From Limanda limanda (Eukaryota > Chordata > Actinopteri > Pleuronectiformes > Pleuronectidae), in assembly GCF_963576545.1 (NCBI RefSeq), contig NC_083637.1, forward strand, positions 25,204,507 through 25,268,506: a DNA stretch of 64,000 nt, written 5' to 3'. Below the pieces are notes generated by a model. It saw only the letters and a program-made list of their open reading frames with translations, did no database searches and was not told the DNA's origin. Made by a program: the position numbers and the translations under genes. Positions 10,508-24,255 of the stretch are shown piece by piece (the first letter of the stretch is position 1; each line of letters opens with the position of its first letter).

Positions 10508-12021
10508 TAATGAGTACATTTCAAGAGAAAGTCAAAACCTTTTCCCAGAAAAGTGCATTTATCTGTAAGTTCCTGTAGCGTCTCACTACAAGTTGAAGTG
10601 CTTTTAGTCATATACACTGTGAGGAGGTGATAAACAACACACAGTCCCGTAGGTCTCACTAACTAACCTGGTATGTCTGGATTACAGCCTCCTCGTTTTT
10701 TGTCTTTGGGCAAAATGGAGTCTCCTTGCAGGGGCCCCTTCCACGTGTGTGGTGTTGGATCACTTAAAAGATGGAGGAGGGGAAGAGGATGCCTTGCCTT
10801 TTACTCACACTTGCCTCAGAGAAGGTCAGAGGTGAGGCATTCCTCCTCGAGCGGCAAGTGCCCGGGAACTACCTCCCTCGCGGCGTTCAGTGAGAAAAAC
10901 ACAGAGACCCGGTGTTGTACAGTAGCTGCAGGGAATCATCCCTTTCTAATGGGAAGTCAACCTCCACACAAAGAGCCAATTACACAGCGTACCTTGCCCA
11001 GTGTCTATTCTCTTTTTTCAGTCCGGGAACAAAACACAGAGAGGAGAGTGAACAAGGGGAGATTTGAGGCATTCGCAGCCAGAGACCTGTAGCTTCTGCT
11101 GCTATGTAATATGCATGATTTACACAAGGCCTGCTCCGCCACCAGAGCAATTCAGAGCACGTAGGCTACGAGCAACAACAGCAGCCCCTCCCCATGCAGT
11201 CCTGAGAGAGAGAGAGAGAGCCTGTTTTGTGTGAATTTGGCTGCAGAGATGGGTGTGTGCTCTGACGTCAATGCCATCTCCCCGTCTCTCGCCATGGTTT
11301 TTCATCTGCCACCGGTTCATGTAGCTACGCTCTGGATTGGGCGGCGCAGGGTTTCCAGAGTGAACGGGAATTAATCTTGCATGAAAAATCACTGGGGCTG
11401 TCATAATCCGATTTTTGGGAAGATTGCGTATTCAAGTTAGTGTCTTTTTTCCCCCTCTTTCTTATTTTTCGTGCCACAGTTTGTGTAAAATTCCTCTCAC
11501 TTCCCCCCAATGAATTCCTCCCGTCACCCCATCGTTCCTCTGCTTCCTCCCTCCCTCACCTCTGTCTGTCGCTCTATTTTTAGCGTGCACTCTAATACTC
11601 TCTCTCCCTCTCCTGCCCTCCCTCCCATGCAGTTCCACTGACCTATTTTATGGCGCACCGTCAAAGACAGGAGGAGTGTTTACCGCTTAGCGCCGTTTCT
11701 AGGTCAGTGGGACAGCGCAGACGTATGTGTGCTTCCTTCCCGCCCGCCTTTGTTTCACACCCCCTCCCTCTCTTGCCAGTCTTTATGAAATTTATTCGGG
11801 GTTGGGGGGAGAAATGGGGGCTGACCCTTTCATTTTTTCCACATCTGTTTGTGGTTGCGTCCACGTCTGATCAGCATTGCTTCACCCTGGTCCTTCAAGA
11901 AAAGGAGACAAACAAGAGAGGGAGGAACTCATGTTCTGCTACTCACAAGAAAACTCGATCTATAGAATAGCACCCACCCTATATAACCCCTGAGCTACAA
12001 TATCACAGGCATGGGTTTATA

Positions 12022-12031
12022 GTTACATAAT
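12022..12031 (-). promoter_or_regulatory. E4BP4 consensus site, intron 1
   Basis: On the minus strand this reads ATTATGTAAC, a 10/10 match to (G/A)T(G/T)A(C/T)GTAA(C/T). Function is inferred from the motif and its position inside an NFIL3 gene. Confidence 0.4.
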
Positions 12032-12184
12032 TATTCTTAGCTGTAGCCAGACTATTTCAAAGTCACAATGTGTGATTAGATTATGAAACAGGGTCATTGA
12101 CTCCACGCCTAAGCAGAGAAGTGTTGTACGCAGTCTAGAGAAGACGTTCACTAGATTAAATAGTTGTGTGGCATTGACTCTGGT

Positions 12185-12194
12185 GTTACGTAAG
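12185..12194. promoter_or_regulatory. Palindromic D-box core TTACGTAA, intron 1
   Basis: GTTACGTAAG contains the palindromic core TTACGTAA bound by NFIL3 and PAR-bZIP factors (DBP, TEF, HLF). It lies 163 bp from the previous site. Confidence 0.4.
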
Positions 12195-12805
12195 TAAGGG
12201 ATTTGTAAGTTTTGTTCCACCGGAGCACAAGCACTTCTCTGGTCGTGATTGTCGACTGTTCCTTTGCCCTCTTGCCATCCCAGTGTAAATCACAGGAACT
12301 GTAGGGGGAGATTATTTGTTCAGGTCTTCTCTGCTTGCGCCATGTCTGGTCAAAGTTTCCACACTTCATCATAGGACATGACAGAAATGGTGCCATGAAC
12401 CGGGACCAGGGACTGTTTGTTTTTCATCAGCAACGCCCCAAAATTCCTCTAAATCTCCTCATGCCTGACTTCATCTTTACATGTAGAGTTATAGTAAATA
12501 AATAGTTTTCACTGATTGTAGGTCACCGTTTTGCCCTACATTTTGCCAGGGTTTACAATTCCACTGTTGCGAATGAAAAGTGACACCAGAGGAGTCATTG
12601 TTACACACAGACCCGGTGACCTAGATTACTGCATTGTTTTTGTATGTGTGTGTGTGTGCGTGCGTTCGTGCGTCATTAAAAATATGTTTTGATGTTTGTA
12701 ATGCACTCCAGGGCTCAGTGTAATGATGTGTTATTAATTACCGCATATCAACTGTTTATTGTCGTGCAGTGAGGAATCAAGTCTAAACTAAGTGCAGATC
12801 CAGTT

Positions 12806-12815
12806 ATTACATAAT
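12806..12815. promoter_or_regulatory. E4BP4 consensus site, intron 1
   Basis: ATTACATAAT, which on the minus strand is ATTATGTAAT, is a 10/10 match to the E4BP4 consensus. It lies about 320 bp before the exon 2 acceptor. Confidence 0.4.
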
Positions 12816-13126
12816 ACCGGACTGCCGTCAGCATTCTCTCATATCTGCACTTGGCTTGTTGTTCACTTTATGCCGCAAGACCAGTAAGTTGGGCAAAGCT
12901 TCCCGTAGAGCTACGATGTTGACACAACATAAGAAGGCTAAGCAGCTTGCAGTGTTGTGTAAGTCCAGACAGTGTCACGGCTACAACATAACCTGAGCCA
13001 TTACAGATGTGACAGCCTAATATGACCTGACTAAAATGTAAATATACCACAGTATATACTCTAGTGCTAATCTAATTCTCTCTCCTTCTCTCCCTTTTCC
13101 TCTTGCTGTCTCCTTTCATAAACTAG

Positions 13127-13616
13127 GTAGTGGTCAGCAAACCTCAGCACTAAAGCCACTTCCTCGCGGAGCCCCAAAGTACACCGACTGACCTATATCC
13201 TGCGTAAGACGCCTAGAGAAGGAGGGCAGCAGCCTGACCGGCATCACAGTACGGCTGAAGATCACCTCTAGTGAGGCCACAGAAGCTGCTTTGCACAAAT
13301 CACTAAGCCAACTGGAAGACTCTCCGCTCAAAACCCCAACTTGTTACTTTTTTTGAAGTTCTTCGTACTCAACACTAGTTCAATGTCTGAGGTTTTTGTG
13401 GAGTTCCAACTCTTTTTAATCTTCCTGGCTTATTTGGACACTTGAACATTTTGATCAAAAAAAAATCAATGAGGCTCTCTCTTCAAGGAGCACAAATACC
13501 TCATCCGGAATTTTTTGCTGACCCTGCTACATAGATCACACTTCTTATTAACACAGCAGAAGGCTCATACCGTTCCCTTTGCTAGAGTCAATCTCTGGCC
13601 CCCAGTTGGGAACAAA
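13127..13616 (+). other. 5' UTR part of exon 2 with two upstream ORFs
   Basis: Between the acceptor at 13125-13126 and the coding ATG at 13617 there are two short ATG-initiated frames: 13383-13445 (20 codons plus stop) and 13469-13534 (21 codons plus stop). Both end before the main start and have weak initiation context. They could damp translation of the main frame if the mRNA starts at exon 1. Confidence 0.5.
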
Positions 13617-15458
13617 ATGGAAAGTCTCCATCTTCACCTTCCATCCTCCAGCAACAAGAATGCCATGGATGTAGACACTTTTTCTAACTACAGCGGAAGC
13701 CTCCCATCCCCTGATCCCGAAAGTGGAGGGCGCGGCAGTCGCCAATCTAAAGGTAGCAAGTCTTCTTTGACGTCTCGTCGCAAGCGGGAGTTCATTTCTG
13801 ACGAAAAGAAAGATGCTTCCTATTGGGAAAAACGCAGGAAGAACAATGAAGCAGCCAAGCGCTCAAGGGAAAAGCGTCGCCTTAATGACATGGTGCTAGA
13901 GAACCGGGTCATGGCGCTGAATGAGGAGAATGTTCGTCTCAAGACAGAACTCCTTCAGCTCAAGTTACGCTTTGGCCTCATTAGCACAGCCGTCTACATG
14001 GAGAAAAGTCAGCAGATTGCCAACAGCGCTGCAAATGCCAACAGTGGTAGCAACGGGAGCAGCACCCCAAACAGTAACACCTACCTCTCAAGCAGTGGAT
14101 ACTCCAGTGCGTCCCAGGTGATGCTAAATTCAGACTCTTCTGAACCTGAGCAGTCGAGCCGTGGTGAGCGCCACACAATGCTCCACAAATACTCTCCCCG
14201 TGGCTCCATCTCTGACCTGTCAGACAGTTCCTCCAGGGACAGCCCAGAACCCATGGGCTACAACATAAAGGAGGAGCCCTCAAGTTTAGAGATGGCCAGG
14301 CTGGAAAGCAACGAGATTCCAGATGTGCTAGCTAATGGGTTACCAAATGGAGTGCCAACTGGGGCTTACCATGGCAACCACGCTGCTCTGGTTTCTCCTC
14401 ACCAGCAGAGCACCCCAGTGTCTGAAGGTGCCATGGACTACCAACACCACCAACCGCAGCAACAACAGTGTCAAATGGATGCCTCCAGCCCAGCTCCCCA
14501 GGCCACCTCTGCACAGAGGAGCGTTATCTTGTACCGCTCCAGCAGTGGCTGTTACCCCATGGAAAGCCAGAGGTCAGATGGCCAGCAGGTCCAGCAGAGC
14601 AGACCGCCACAGCTTTTCCAGCAACCCTCAACCTCCAAGTTCTCTGACTGCTCATTGACCATCACCGAGGTCGCTGAGAAGCTAGAGAGGACAAAGACCA
14701 TGGACTCGCCTCAGTATGAATACACCAATGGTCATGCTGAGTCGGTAGAGGAGCTTCAGGAGAAGTACAATCCCAGTGCCCAACAGCAGCATTATAGCTA
14801 CCAGGGTCAGGAGAGTGGTCGTCAGCAGGCAGAAAGACACCAGAACCCTTTTGCCCCTGAGCTGACCCACAACACTGAGGAAGGCAAGTCCTCCTTTGTG
14901 CAGCACAACGGCTACCTCAACACACTGGATGAAGAGCCCCCAGTGCTCACCTACGAGGGGGGCCCCCGAGCTGATGGTTTCTACCAGGAGACCTCCACTA
15001 AGGACACCTCTTCCAGTGATGGGGACCCTCGTAGTTCTGACAAGGAGGCTTCCACAGATGATGAGTCACCCGCCTTAGACATCAGCCGCTACCACCAGAA
15101 GGCAGCTGGAGCTGCCACTTTTCATGGAGAGTGTCCAGCCGAGGTCAAAGCCACTGCTCTGCCACACAAGCTCCGTCTCAAGTACAGAGCACTGTCCAGT
15201 GGGGCAGCAGGAGCTCAGATGGAGGGACCAGTCAACACCTCCATGTCCCCCTCTCCCACCTTGCCCCAGCACCCGTACTTAGCTCTACCCAGCAACCCTC
15301 ACAGCAGCCACGCCAATGGGGAGAGCAAAGAGGTAGAGAATGACACTGAGTATGCAGAAGTGGTTAAGACTGTAAATGAGAGGACGGACGCTAAGAAGGA
15401 GGAACTAAAAAAGGGATCCAGCAGTGGGAGGGGTGGGCGTAATAAGAGGCGAGAATAA
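13617..15458 (+). CDS. NFIL3/E4BP4-like bZIP transcriptional repressor (second tandem copy)
   Basis: Single coding exon, 613 aa. The start is the first in-frame ATG, with A at -3 and G at +4; the frame runs further up only to a TTG at 13515. The NFIL3 signature RRKREFI...[20 protein letters not shown] is at residues 54-88. The basic region is about 72-92 and the zipper about 93-120 ([20 protein letters not shown]). IKEE at 217-220 matches a SUMO-acceptor motif, comparable to IKQE in human NFIL3. LPHKLRLK at 515-522 is the conserved NFIL3 motif. The region after the zipper is long, rich in Ser and Gln, and probably disordered. The C-terminus is basic (GGRNKRRE) and lacks the LSxEVxxLKRL element of the first copy. 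It is longer than human NFIL3 (462 aa). Expected to act as a nuclear D-box repressor. Teleosts carry several nfil3 paralogues and I cannot say which number this is. Confidence 0.93.
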   Translation: MESLHLHLPSSSNKNAMDVDTFSNYSGSLPSPDPESGGRGSRQSKGSKSSLTSRRKREFISDEKKDASYWEKRRKNNEAAKRSREKRRLNDMVLENRVMALNEENVRLKTELLQLKLRFGLISTAVYMEKSQQIANSAANANSGSNGSSTPNSNTYLSSSGYSSASQVMLNSDSSEPEQSSRGERHTMLHKYSPRGSISDLSDSSSRDSPEPMGYNIKEEPSSLEMARLESNEIPDVLANGLPNGVPTGAYHGNHAALVSPHQQSTPVSEGAMDYQHHQPQQQQCQMDASSPAPQATSAQRSVILYRSSSGCYPMESQRSDGQQVQQSRPPQLFQQPSTSKFSDCSLTITEVAEKLERTKTMDSPQYEYTNGHAESVEELQEKYNPSAQQQHYSYQGQESGRQQAERHQNPFAPELTHNTEEGKSSFVQHNGYLNTLDEEPPVLTYEGGPRADGFYQETSTKDTSSSDGDPRSSDKEASTDDESPALDISRYHQKAAGAATFHGECPAEVKATALPHKLRLKYRALSSGAAGAQMEGPVNTSMSPSPTLPQHPYLALPSNPHSSHANGESKEVENDTEYAEVVKTVNERTDAKKEELKKGSSSGRGGRNKRRE

Positions 15459-17045
15459 GGACAATTGGGACCAGCTCGAGCATCTGCTCTTGGTTGTCTA
15501 TATCAGACAGACAACTACAACTCGGACTCACATCGCCACCTTACAAGACAGAAATGAAGACAGTGATTTGTGTGAGGTGTAGTTAGGATGTGATTTCACC
15601 ATCAAGTTCACTGTGTCACCTGTTCTTTTTCTCTGTACTCTCTCCTACCTCCCACATATCTCTCAATTTACAATAACAAATCTCTCATCGAGGGAGGGGA
15701 AAGAATGAAACTCTCCAGAGATGGAGTCTGGGATATTGCTCTCGTGGAAAATTCAACGATATTCAATTATTCATTATTGTAAGCTGCCTGGGTGGCTGGT
15801 CCGCATTTACCGTGGCATTCTGGGAACATTCCTTTGACCAAAGATACACATCCTTCCTTTTTTGGCTAAGAGTGACATTCTTCCTCCCTCCGAACCCATC
15901 CGAACCATTTGATCCCAAACCCACTCATCATCTGCACACAAGTTCTCTTACATTCTGAAGCACTTAGATTGTATATTACTGTGACATATAAATTTGCATA
16001 TATGGAATATATTTTAAGAATAAAAAAAGTGGCAAAAAATAAACAAAAAAAAGTTGTGGGATAATGGAAGTTGTAGACTTTAAAGTGATCAGTTTGTTCT
16101 TGTGGAGACACCGTGTACAGTCCCTCTTTGTCTAGAAAATGACTCAAAGAATACTTTGAGTATGAGCCACAACTTATAAAAAAAAAAAAGGAAAAAAAAG
16201 TTTGTTTCTGACTCAGCTCCGGTTCCTCGTTCAGGTGATCCAAGCTCTTCGACACTCAAAGCTGTCAGAGCAGTCAAGGCCAGTTACTCTTGTATAAATC
16301 AAGGCTATGCAGTCACACATTGCTGTCGGCAAAACCAGACAAGCACAAGGCGAGCCTCGTCTGCAGGCCGTTCAACAGAAATCAATAAATCTTCATTTTC
16401 CAGACGAACGTCGTCTGTCTAATAAATGAAATGGCTCTCCGGTCGTAACCAGCAAAGCTGCTCTCGCTTCATAAGGTGCCTCTTTATTGTGTTGTCCCTC
16501 GTCCCCTCAATGTCCAAACGACCCCACTCACCTCTGCACTGAGTTGTTTTAGCTACAGTAGCTGCAGTAGATCACACACGTCTGTACAACTGTTTCACTT
16601 CCTGGTGCCTGCCTTTGGTCACTATGTATAAATGTAAATTTGTCTCTATCTCTTGTATGCTGCTGTCATTATTTTATTATTATTTTATTAATATTGTTAT
16701 TTTCTATTATATTCTGTTATTATTTTGGCTTTTATTATGTGTATTTTTATGTCATCCTGTTGTGTCATTTTGCTCAATGCTCTTCCTGGTTGTGCCGTGT
16801 ATTAAACCCTCGCTGCCCTTTGCCCCAGTTACCATTTGTACTACGTGTTACTGTATAACCCTTGCTGTTTGCCGAAAGGCTTTCCGAAAATGGAAGACAA
16901 AAAAATTCAATGAGGCTCGTCCAGAAGTGATTATGTATTGCTATACTTCACGTGGATATGCAAAATGGTCAGAAAAAAAACACTCATTTTGGAATGTGAA
17001 AGATTCAAAATGGGGGCGAAAAAATAAAAAGGTTGTTGAATTTAC
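15459..17045 (+). other. Probable 3' UTR of second NFIL3-like gene
   Basis: AT-rich sequence with several candidate poly(A) signals: AATAAA at 16038-16043 and at 17023-17028, the latter followed by GTTGTTG and a TGTCTCTCTGG stretch. I could not decide between them. The hydrophobic 152-aa frame at 16615-17073 lies in this AT-rich stretch and is not called. Confidence 0.45.
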
Positions 17046-17835
17046 AAATGTCTCTCTGGTACTTATTGAGTGATTCTCTTATGAAATGCTTTCAGAACTG
17101 ATACACATACTCGCAACCAGACAATTTTTTTTTCGGGGGTTGCAGGAGACCAAGTGGCTGATTCACAACTCACAGACAGCAACATCTCAGTCTGCTAGTG
17201 CAGCTCAGTGAGAGACAACACAGCCAGAAAACACATCAGTGGTTCACCCAGTCATCACTCGGAGCCTGCTGCCTGTTGGCAGAGATTCTGTGAAATGGAC
17301 TGAAATAGGAAAAATACACAGACAGTGATATTTTAGCACAGGAGGAAATCTGTTGTCCAAACCTCTGCCTGAATATTCACGTCGTGGAATATACACAAAA
17401 TACACACGACTCCAATGTAAACGAACCTCATATTTTACAAACAGGCTTTCTCCTCAAAGGAGCCTATTCATGGGATTTTATATATATATATATATTAAAA
17501 AAAAAACTCTTAAAACGAAGAGTCAGGCAGTAAAATGAATATTGTGAGAAGAAATTATTTTTAAAGTCAGAAATCTCAAAAGGCACAGATTGGGCCAATC
17601 CAGACATTTGGGGAGGACTCCCTTTCATCTAGCTACTAAAACCTCTAACTTTTCTCTGCTTTGCTACATTTGCAGGATTTCCTTTATTCTTTTCTTGTAC
17701 CTTTCGTTAAGGCAGAAATTAAATATTTACTTTATTTTGTGTTTTATCTAAATTTACATTGGGCCATTTACATCTTTACTGATGTGTACATCTTTCCAGG
17801 ATTCACACAACTGTTACCTTTATGTAGATACCAAT

Positions 17836-18815
<980 letters not shown>

Positions 18816-19261
18816 TTAATATCAAATGAAAACCAGAACTGAAGTTCTAAATGCATGATTCAATTAAAATAATCTTGATTTTAATCAACAGAAATAATTG
18901 CAAACTGGCCTTTTTTCATTTTCATTCTTCACTGGAAGAGAGAAGGTCAGCAGTAAAACACACAAAACACAGTGTTACCTATAAAAGTACTTCAGCAAAG
19001 TTGCTTATTTTGCTCTTTGTGTCTGGACAGTCCATTATTGCTCAACGCCATGAACCGGGGTCTGAGATGGATAAAAACCAGGAAAACAAATCCCAGCGTG
19101 TATCAGAGTGCATCAAGCTAAAAACAAGTTACACAACTGTCTTGGGAGAAAACTGCGTCAGACTATAAAGTGCACGCAGCCTCCATCTGACCCTGCTGTT
19201 AATGGAACAATAGCTGATAGGAACTGAAAGCTGGCATGGGCAGAGCTCGCCACTGACGCGG

Positions 19262-19271
19262 GTTACATAAG
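19262..19271 (-). promoter_or_regulatory. D-box core TTATGTAA, 3' flank of second bZIP gene
   Basis: On the minus strand CTTATGTAAC: the eight-base core is perfect and the first flanking base departs from the E4BP4 consensus. Confidence 0.3.
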
Positions 19272-20173
19272 AGTCATTAACGGGAGGAGAGCCTATCAGA
19301 TGCAGGGGTGTTGCTGTTTGAGAAGGAAACACCCAAACTTAAAGAGATTCAACTCTGGAAACTAAAATGATATATAAATAAACAAGAAAGCATAAAACCA
19401 CCTGTGGACATGTGTTGATCTTCAGAGTTAGTAACCAGGGGGTTTCATGTTGTGCAAATCTGTGACACAATTCAAACGCATGCACCGTACTTTGAGTGTG
19501 AAGCGCTAGGAGATGACTCCTGGAACAGATAGAGGACGGATGAAGGTGATTGGAAGCAGCTGACCACACACTAATGTTCACTCCTGCTCTCCATGTCACA
19601 CCAGGCAGTTGGAACAAGTGGCATTCCTGAGACGACCGCAGTGCTTTGTGTTGCACTTTCCTCTCTCTCCTACACCTTTTCCCTTTCCCACCTTTCCCTA
19701 TCCTCTCACTATCTCTTGTTTTCTTTCTCTCTCCCTCACTCTCTTCCTCTCGCTCTCTCTCACTCCCCCCCCTCCAGCACGTCTTTGAGCTGTAAAAGCT
19801 CCTTTGTGTTGTGCGGAGGCTTGTGAAAACAGGCCAGGAGAGTAAAAGTAGGTCACTGAGGAGGGATGGGAGAGGAGGGGAAGGGGTGAGGGGCAGGAGA
19901 GAGAGAGAGAGGTATTCAGAGTGGAGAGCAGGGAGGGAGAGGTTGGGGGGGTAGAAGGCAGGGAGGGAGGGAGGATTACGTCACATGCCTCTAGTCTACA
20001 GTGTAAACTTGAGCAAACTATTCAGAAAAAAAAGCTCCTATCTGGTTGATGCATGAGGGAGCAAGTCAGTGACACACACACACACACACGCATTTATCAG
20101 TTTGATGTTGCATCAAGTTGACCTTTATATTAAAAAGCACACAAAGATTGATCTTTTCGTCAGAGCTAGTAGG

Positions 20174-20183
20174 ATTATGTAAT
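20174..20183 (+). promoter_or_regulatory. E4BP4 consensus site, 3' flank
   Basis: ATTATGTAAT, a 10/10 match to the E4BP4 consensus, about 4.7 kb past the stop codon of the second NFIL3-like gene. Confidence 0.35.
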
Positions 20184-20540
20184 AGAAAGCTCCATGACGT
20201 GTTTAATGTTGTAAATTGTTATTGTTATTACCAACTTACTAGGAATTGGGTGTGGTATTTCTTTAAGTGTAGGCCACCTTCGAGGAAACACAATATGCAC
20301 CAGATGCCAAAATCCAGACATTCAAGTGTGACCTAAGTTGGAATCTTCTCAGCATTGTTCCAGCACAAGCCATTTGAATCCACCTGTCCGGCAGGTGTGA
20401 CCTTGAATATTAATTTCCTGTCAAATGAAGACGTTTCTGAACACTGGTAGGTCATGGCGAAGAGTGTGTGTGTGCGCAGAAGAGAGAGAGGGAGGGGCTG
20501 TTGGCCCTGCGCTGCCTGCGGTGATCAACAGCCCTGACTG

Positions 20541-20550
20541 GTTATGTAAC
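20541..20550 (+). promoter_or_regulatory. E4BP4 consensus site, 3' flank
   Basis: GTTATGTAAC, a 10/10 match to the E4BP4 consensus, 367 bp after the preceding site. Confidence 0.35.
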
Positions 20551-23500
20551 TGGGATGCTGCAGTATGTAGGTCAGCAGCACAGGGAGAGCCAGGGATGGG
20601 GTACGGAGGATGGAGTCGACGAGTGTGTGTTGATATATATATATGGGTGCGCGTGTGTCTGCGTGCTCATTCACACCTCTGAATTTCATATTTCAGTCGT
20701 TTTAGCTCGTCATCCTCCCAGAGAGGATGTGCAGTTAACATCCTGCTGAGCAGATGTCAAACACCATCGCTCACTGCAGAAATCTCAGCTACAGTGAGCT
20801 GAGATTCACTGAATGGAGAGGAGCAAATCTTCAGGAGGCCAACAAAGCAGAAAAAAACTCATTGTGCAATCGAGCTAAACTGACCCAGCTTTGAATATTA
20901 CATCAGTGTTTGCTGGTGTACAGTTTGTTTTTCACAATCCAGCCCTAGCAACCATTGAGTCTCTCAGTTTTGTCTTCTCATCTGATCATATAAAAATCCT
21001 TATTTTAATTCAAACTTAATCCTGTGTGGATGATATGATTAAGATCAGCCATAAGCCGGTTACACTGAAAATAATCTGATATTATCCCAATTTCTTAAAA
21101 TAAAGAATAAGTCACTCAGGAATGCAGTTAATCAATTATTAAGCCGGTTGCAGCATGGCTGGACATTAACCAAGAGTCTCAAGTCCCCTCAGTGAGTTAT
21201 TTATAAACTTTTTCTGAGTTTCATCCCTTACAGAAAATGTCCTTCGATCTTGATTGTAATTTCTAATAATAAATGAATAAATGTGGTCCTACCTTAAGGG
21301 ATTTCTGGATGTTTTGTAACACAATTTTGAAATCTCAAATTAAACCAAATCAATGATGTATAAAGAAGCATGTGGTACAACTGGCCACTGTGATATCAGC
21401 ACAAATAAAGCTATATGTTTTATGTAAGCTGCACCGTGAGATGTGTCTCTGGTTTGCACACGCCTGCAGGAAGACTTCGAGAGAAAACCGAGCGAGGGGG
21501 AAAACAACTCGTCTGTTGGACATGCTCGGCTGGCTGCTGCTCAAGGGGGAGTTATGTTGCCTGCCATGACCCATTCTATCCCCGCTCACTGCCTCTGCCC
21601 TCCACTGCTCTGTAAAATAGGTCAGGAAATGCAGTGTGTGTGTGTGAGGGTGTTACGTACATGAGCACAAATTATGATTTGAGGAAGGCCAGTGAGTGAC
21701 ACACTACACACACACGCACACACAGACACACACTAACACCGATGCATTTACATCACATCAAAATAGGCTAAAGGCAAAATAAACTTGTGCATTTCTGATG
21801 TGAAAGTAGGCCACTTGGATGTTTGTATGTGAGCGATGATTCAGCTCCATGTTATGCAATGTAAAACCACCCTTGGGTCCCATTGCCATATCTTGTGCCC
21901 TTGTGCCACAGGAAGTAGCCTGTCCCTGCATGTTTGTGTGAGTGTTTGTCAAAATGGAGAAATAGGACCTTCATTTTCGTACGGCCACTGACCCGAGCAA
22001 TCTCTCATCTTCTTTTATGTAAACACGTTAGCCTGTATCTGAACAGGATCACATGTCAGGAAGATATTGTCGAAATATTCCCCTTTTTTCAGGGTTTTCC
22101 CAGAGTTGCATAAGGAAAAACAAAAGGCAACACTTTAACCATTTTAAATGAACTAAATACTATTAGTTTAGATTGAAACATTTTATGTCTTTCAAGATTT
22201 TTCCATAGATTATATTATTGTGATTCTTTTTTGTTGTTAAAATAAAAGGCAGAATTTCAACAATTTAAAATGACCTAAATACTGCTAACATGTCTGTATG
22301 GTAAATGTAGAGCTACAGACAGCCGCTGGCTAGTTTAGCGGGAACATATTCCCATTTTTTAAGATTTTTCAGAAAGGTCAATATTGACTCTCTTTTTTCC
22401 GGCAACACAAAAGGCAAACGGGAAAGTTTAATAATTATCTGAAAGGTAAACATGAAGCTACAGCCAGCAGCTGCCTGGCAACCTCACCATGACAGCAGAC
22501 TCCAGGTCGTCTGTGCACCAGCCAAGAAACATGGGCATGGGCATGTAACCGCCCGTTAAACCATGTATTATTATAAATTATTTTTTGCATATCAACAATT
22601 AAGCAAACTAAAATGAGTGGTGAGCTAATTTTATTACGTTTGGAGGGAATAAACTAAAGAAAAAAACACAAATGTACATTTTTAAGTCCCCAGATGTTAC
22701 TGCAGAACCTTGGGGTGCTGTTTCTTTTCAAACCTAGGAGAGGCTTGCTGCTCCTCTTAAGCTCAGCCACGCGAACTCAAATGCTTTTCCCAGAATGTCA
22801 AACTTATTCCTATAAAAGAAACTTAAAAAAAACCCTTTAAAGTCGTAATTAAAGTCAAAACCTATATGCACCTCATTATTAACATAAATCATGAGGGAGG
22901 TTAATAAATACAGTAGGTTTGCTTAGGTTTTTGTATGTTTGCCGTCCTATTTTAAACTCAACAAGGTTTTACAGTGAGTTTCACGTTGCCCACCACAGAA
23001 ATGCGTCACACCATCTGATGTAATCACATACTGATTCCATCCAGACACACAAAGTTTCCCGCGTAGCTGCTGGAGAGCTCTGACTCAGGCGTTGTGAAGA
23101 CCTCTCCCTGTCTGCCACGTAAAAAGAGCCATATTTGTGAGCTGTGTGTTTCCACAGTGCAAATATCTTAGTGACACTAGAGGAGCTCTGATGAACACGT
23201 AGCCTCGAGTGCACAGTTTTAAATCCAAGCTGCCAACATTGTTCCATAAATATTTTAAGTGGAACATCAGCGGCTATCAACACAGTTAATTAAACACAGA
23301 GAGGAGGCTGTACCTGCCCTCATGGGACACTTTACAGGAAAGAATGTATGTGTTGTTTCCGAAGAAGACTTATTCATTATTATTATTATTATTACGAAAC
23401 AGTCCTCGCTCTGTCCAAGCTCATATCAGAATTTAATTGTCTGGGTTTGCTAAAAGTGGAGAGTTTCTTCAAAATTTGTGTTCCCTTTTAGTGCTACATT

Positions 23501-23979
23501 TCCTTTTTGGGTTACTAAGCCTGCACTCTGTGGTCTGCACAGCAAATAATCTGTACTGGGAAATAGAAAGAGTGAATTTATTTCAAAAAAGTCTCTGAAT
23601 AAGGATGAGAACTTGATTTGGTTATTGCAGAGTGCTGGATAAGCCTGATGCAAGCTAATGATGGAGTCATGATGGGAAAAGTCTCTATAAAGACAGTATT
23701 GAAATAAAAGTGAGCAGCAGGTGAATATAGAATGTAATAAATCAGAGGTGTTTTTATCCTACATATCTCTCTCAAGTTGATTCATTCCACATAAGCCAAC
23801 ATAATTGGTGGCGGAGCGACCTGACAGACAACAACATGTTGGAGCTGTGGTGAGTGAGGTAACCTGCAGTTCTTCATGGTGGTTATTAAGTGGATTAACC
23901 CCCTTAGATTAGTCTCAGCCATTTCTCCCATCTGTTTTCTGTTACACCACAAACCTGATAATGTACAAACACTGCAGGA

Positions 23980-24112
<133 letters not shown>

Positions 24113-24204
24113 GCTTTAGAAAATGCGGAGATGACCATTTGAGCAAATCTTCTCCCACTGATCTACCGCGCTGTGTAACCGTTGCGTGACTGGACAGGCA
24201 CACA

Positions 24205-24210
<6 letters not shown>

Positions 24211-24250
<40 letters not shown>
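24211..24250. repeat. (CA)n microsatellite, short
   Basis: Twenty AC units about 100 bp after the longer array, followed by AGACAGACGC. Confidence 0.97.

Positions 24251-24255
<5 letters not shown>

Larger units (their letters stand above)
8912..13126. other. Intron 1 of second NFIL3-like gene, candidate regulatory DNA
   Basis: Outside the duplication this intron has little recognisable repeat. It carries MEF2-like motifs at 9395-9404 (CTATTTTTAA) and 11574-11583 (CTATTTTTAG), a CRE-like TGACGTCA near 11263, and three NFIL3-type sites at 12022, 12185 and 12806. The 205-aa frame at 9239-9856 and the 139-aa frame at 10673-11092 have no recognisable domain or splice context and are not called as genes. 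Confidence 0.5.

Noticed and set aside
10673..11092. 139-aa plus-strand frame
   Set aside because: No similarity seen and low codon regularity; treated as intron sequence.
16615..17073. Hydrophobic 152-aa frame
   Set aside because: AT-rich 3' UTR-like sequence gives Phe/Leu/Tyr-rich chance translation; overlaps probable poly(A) signals.
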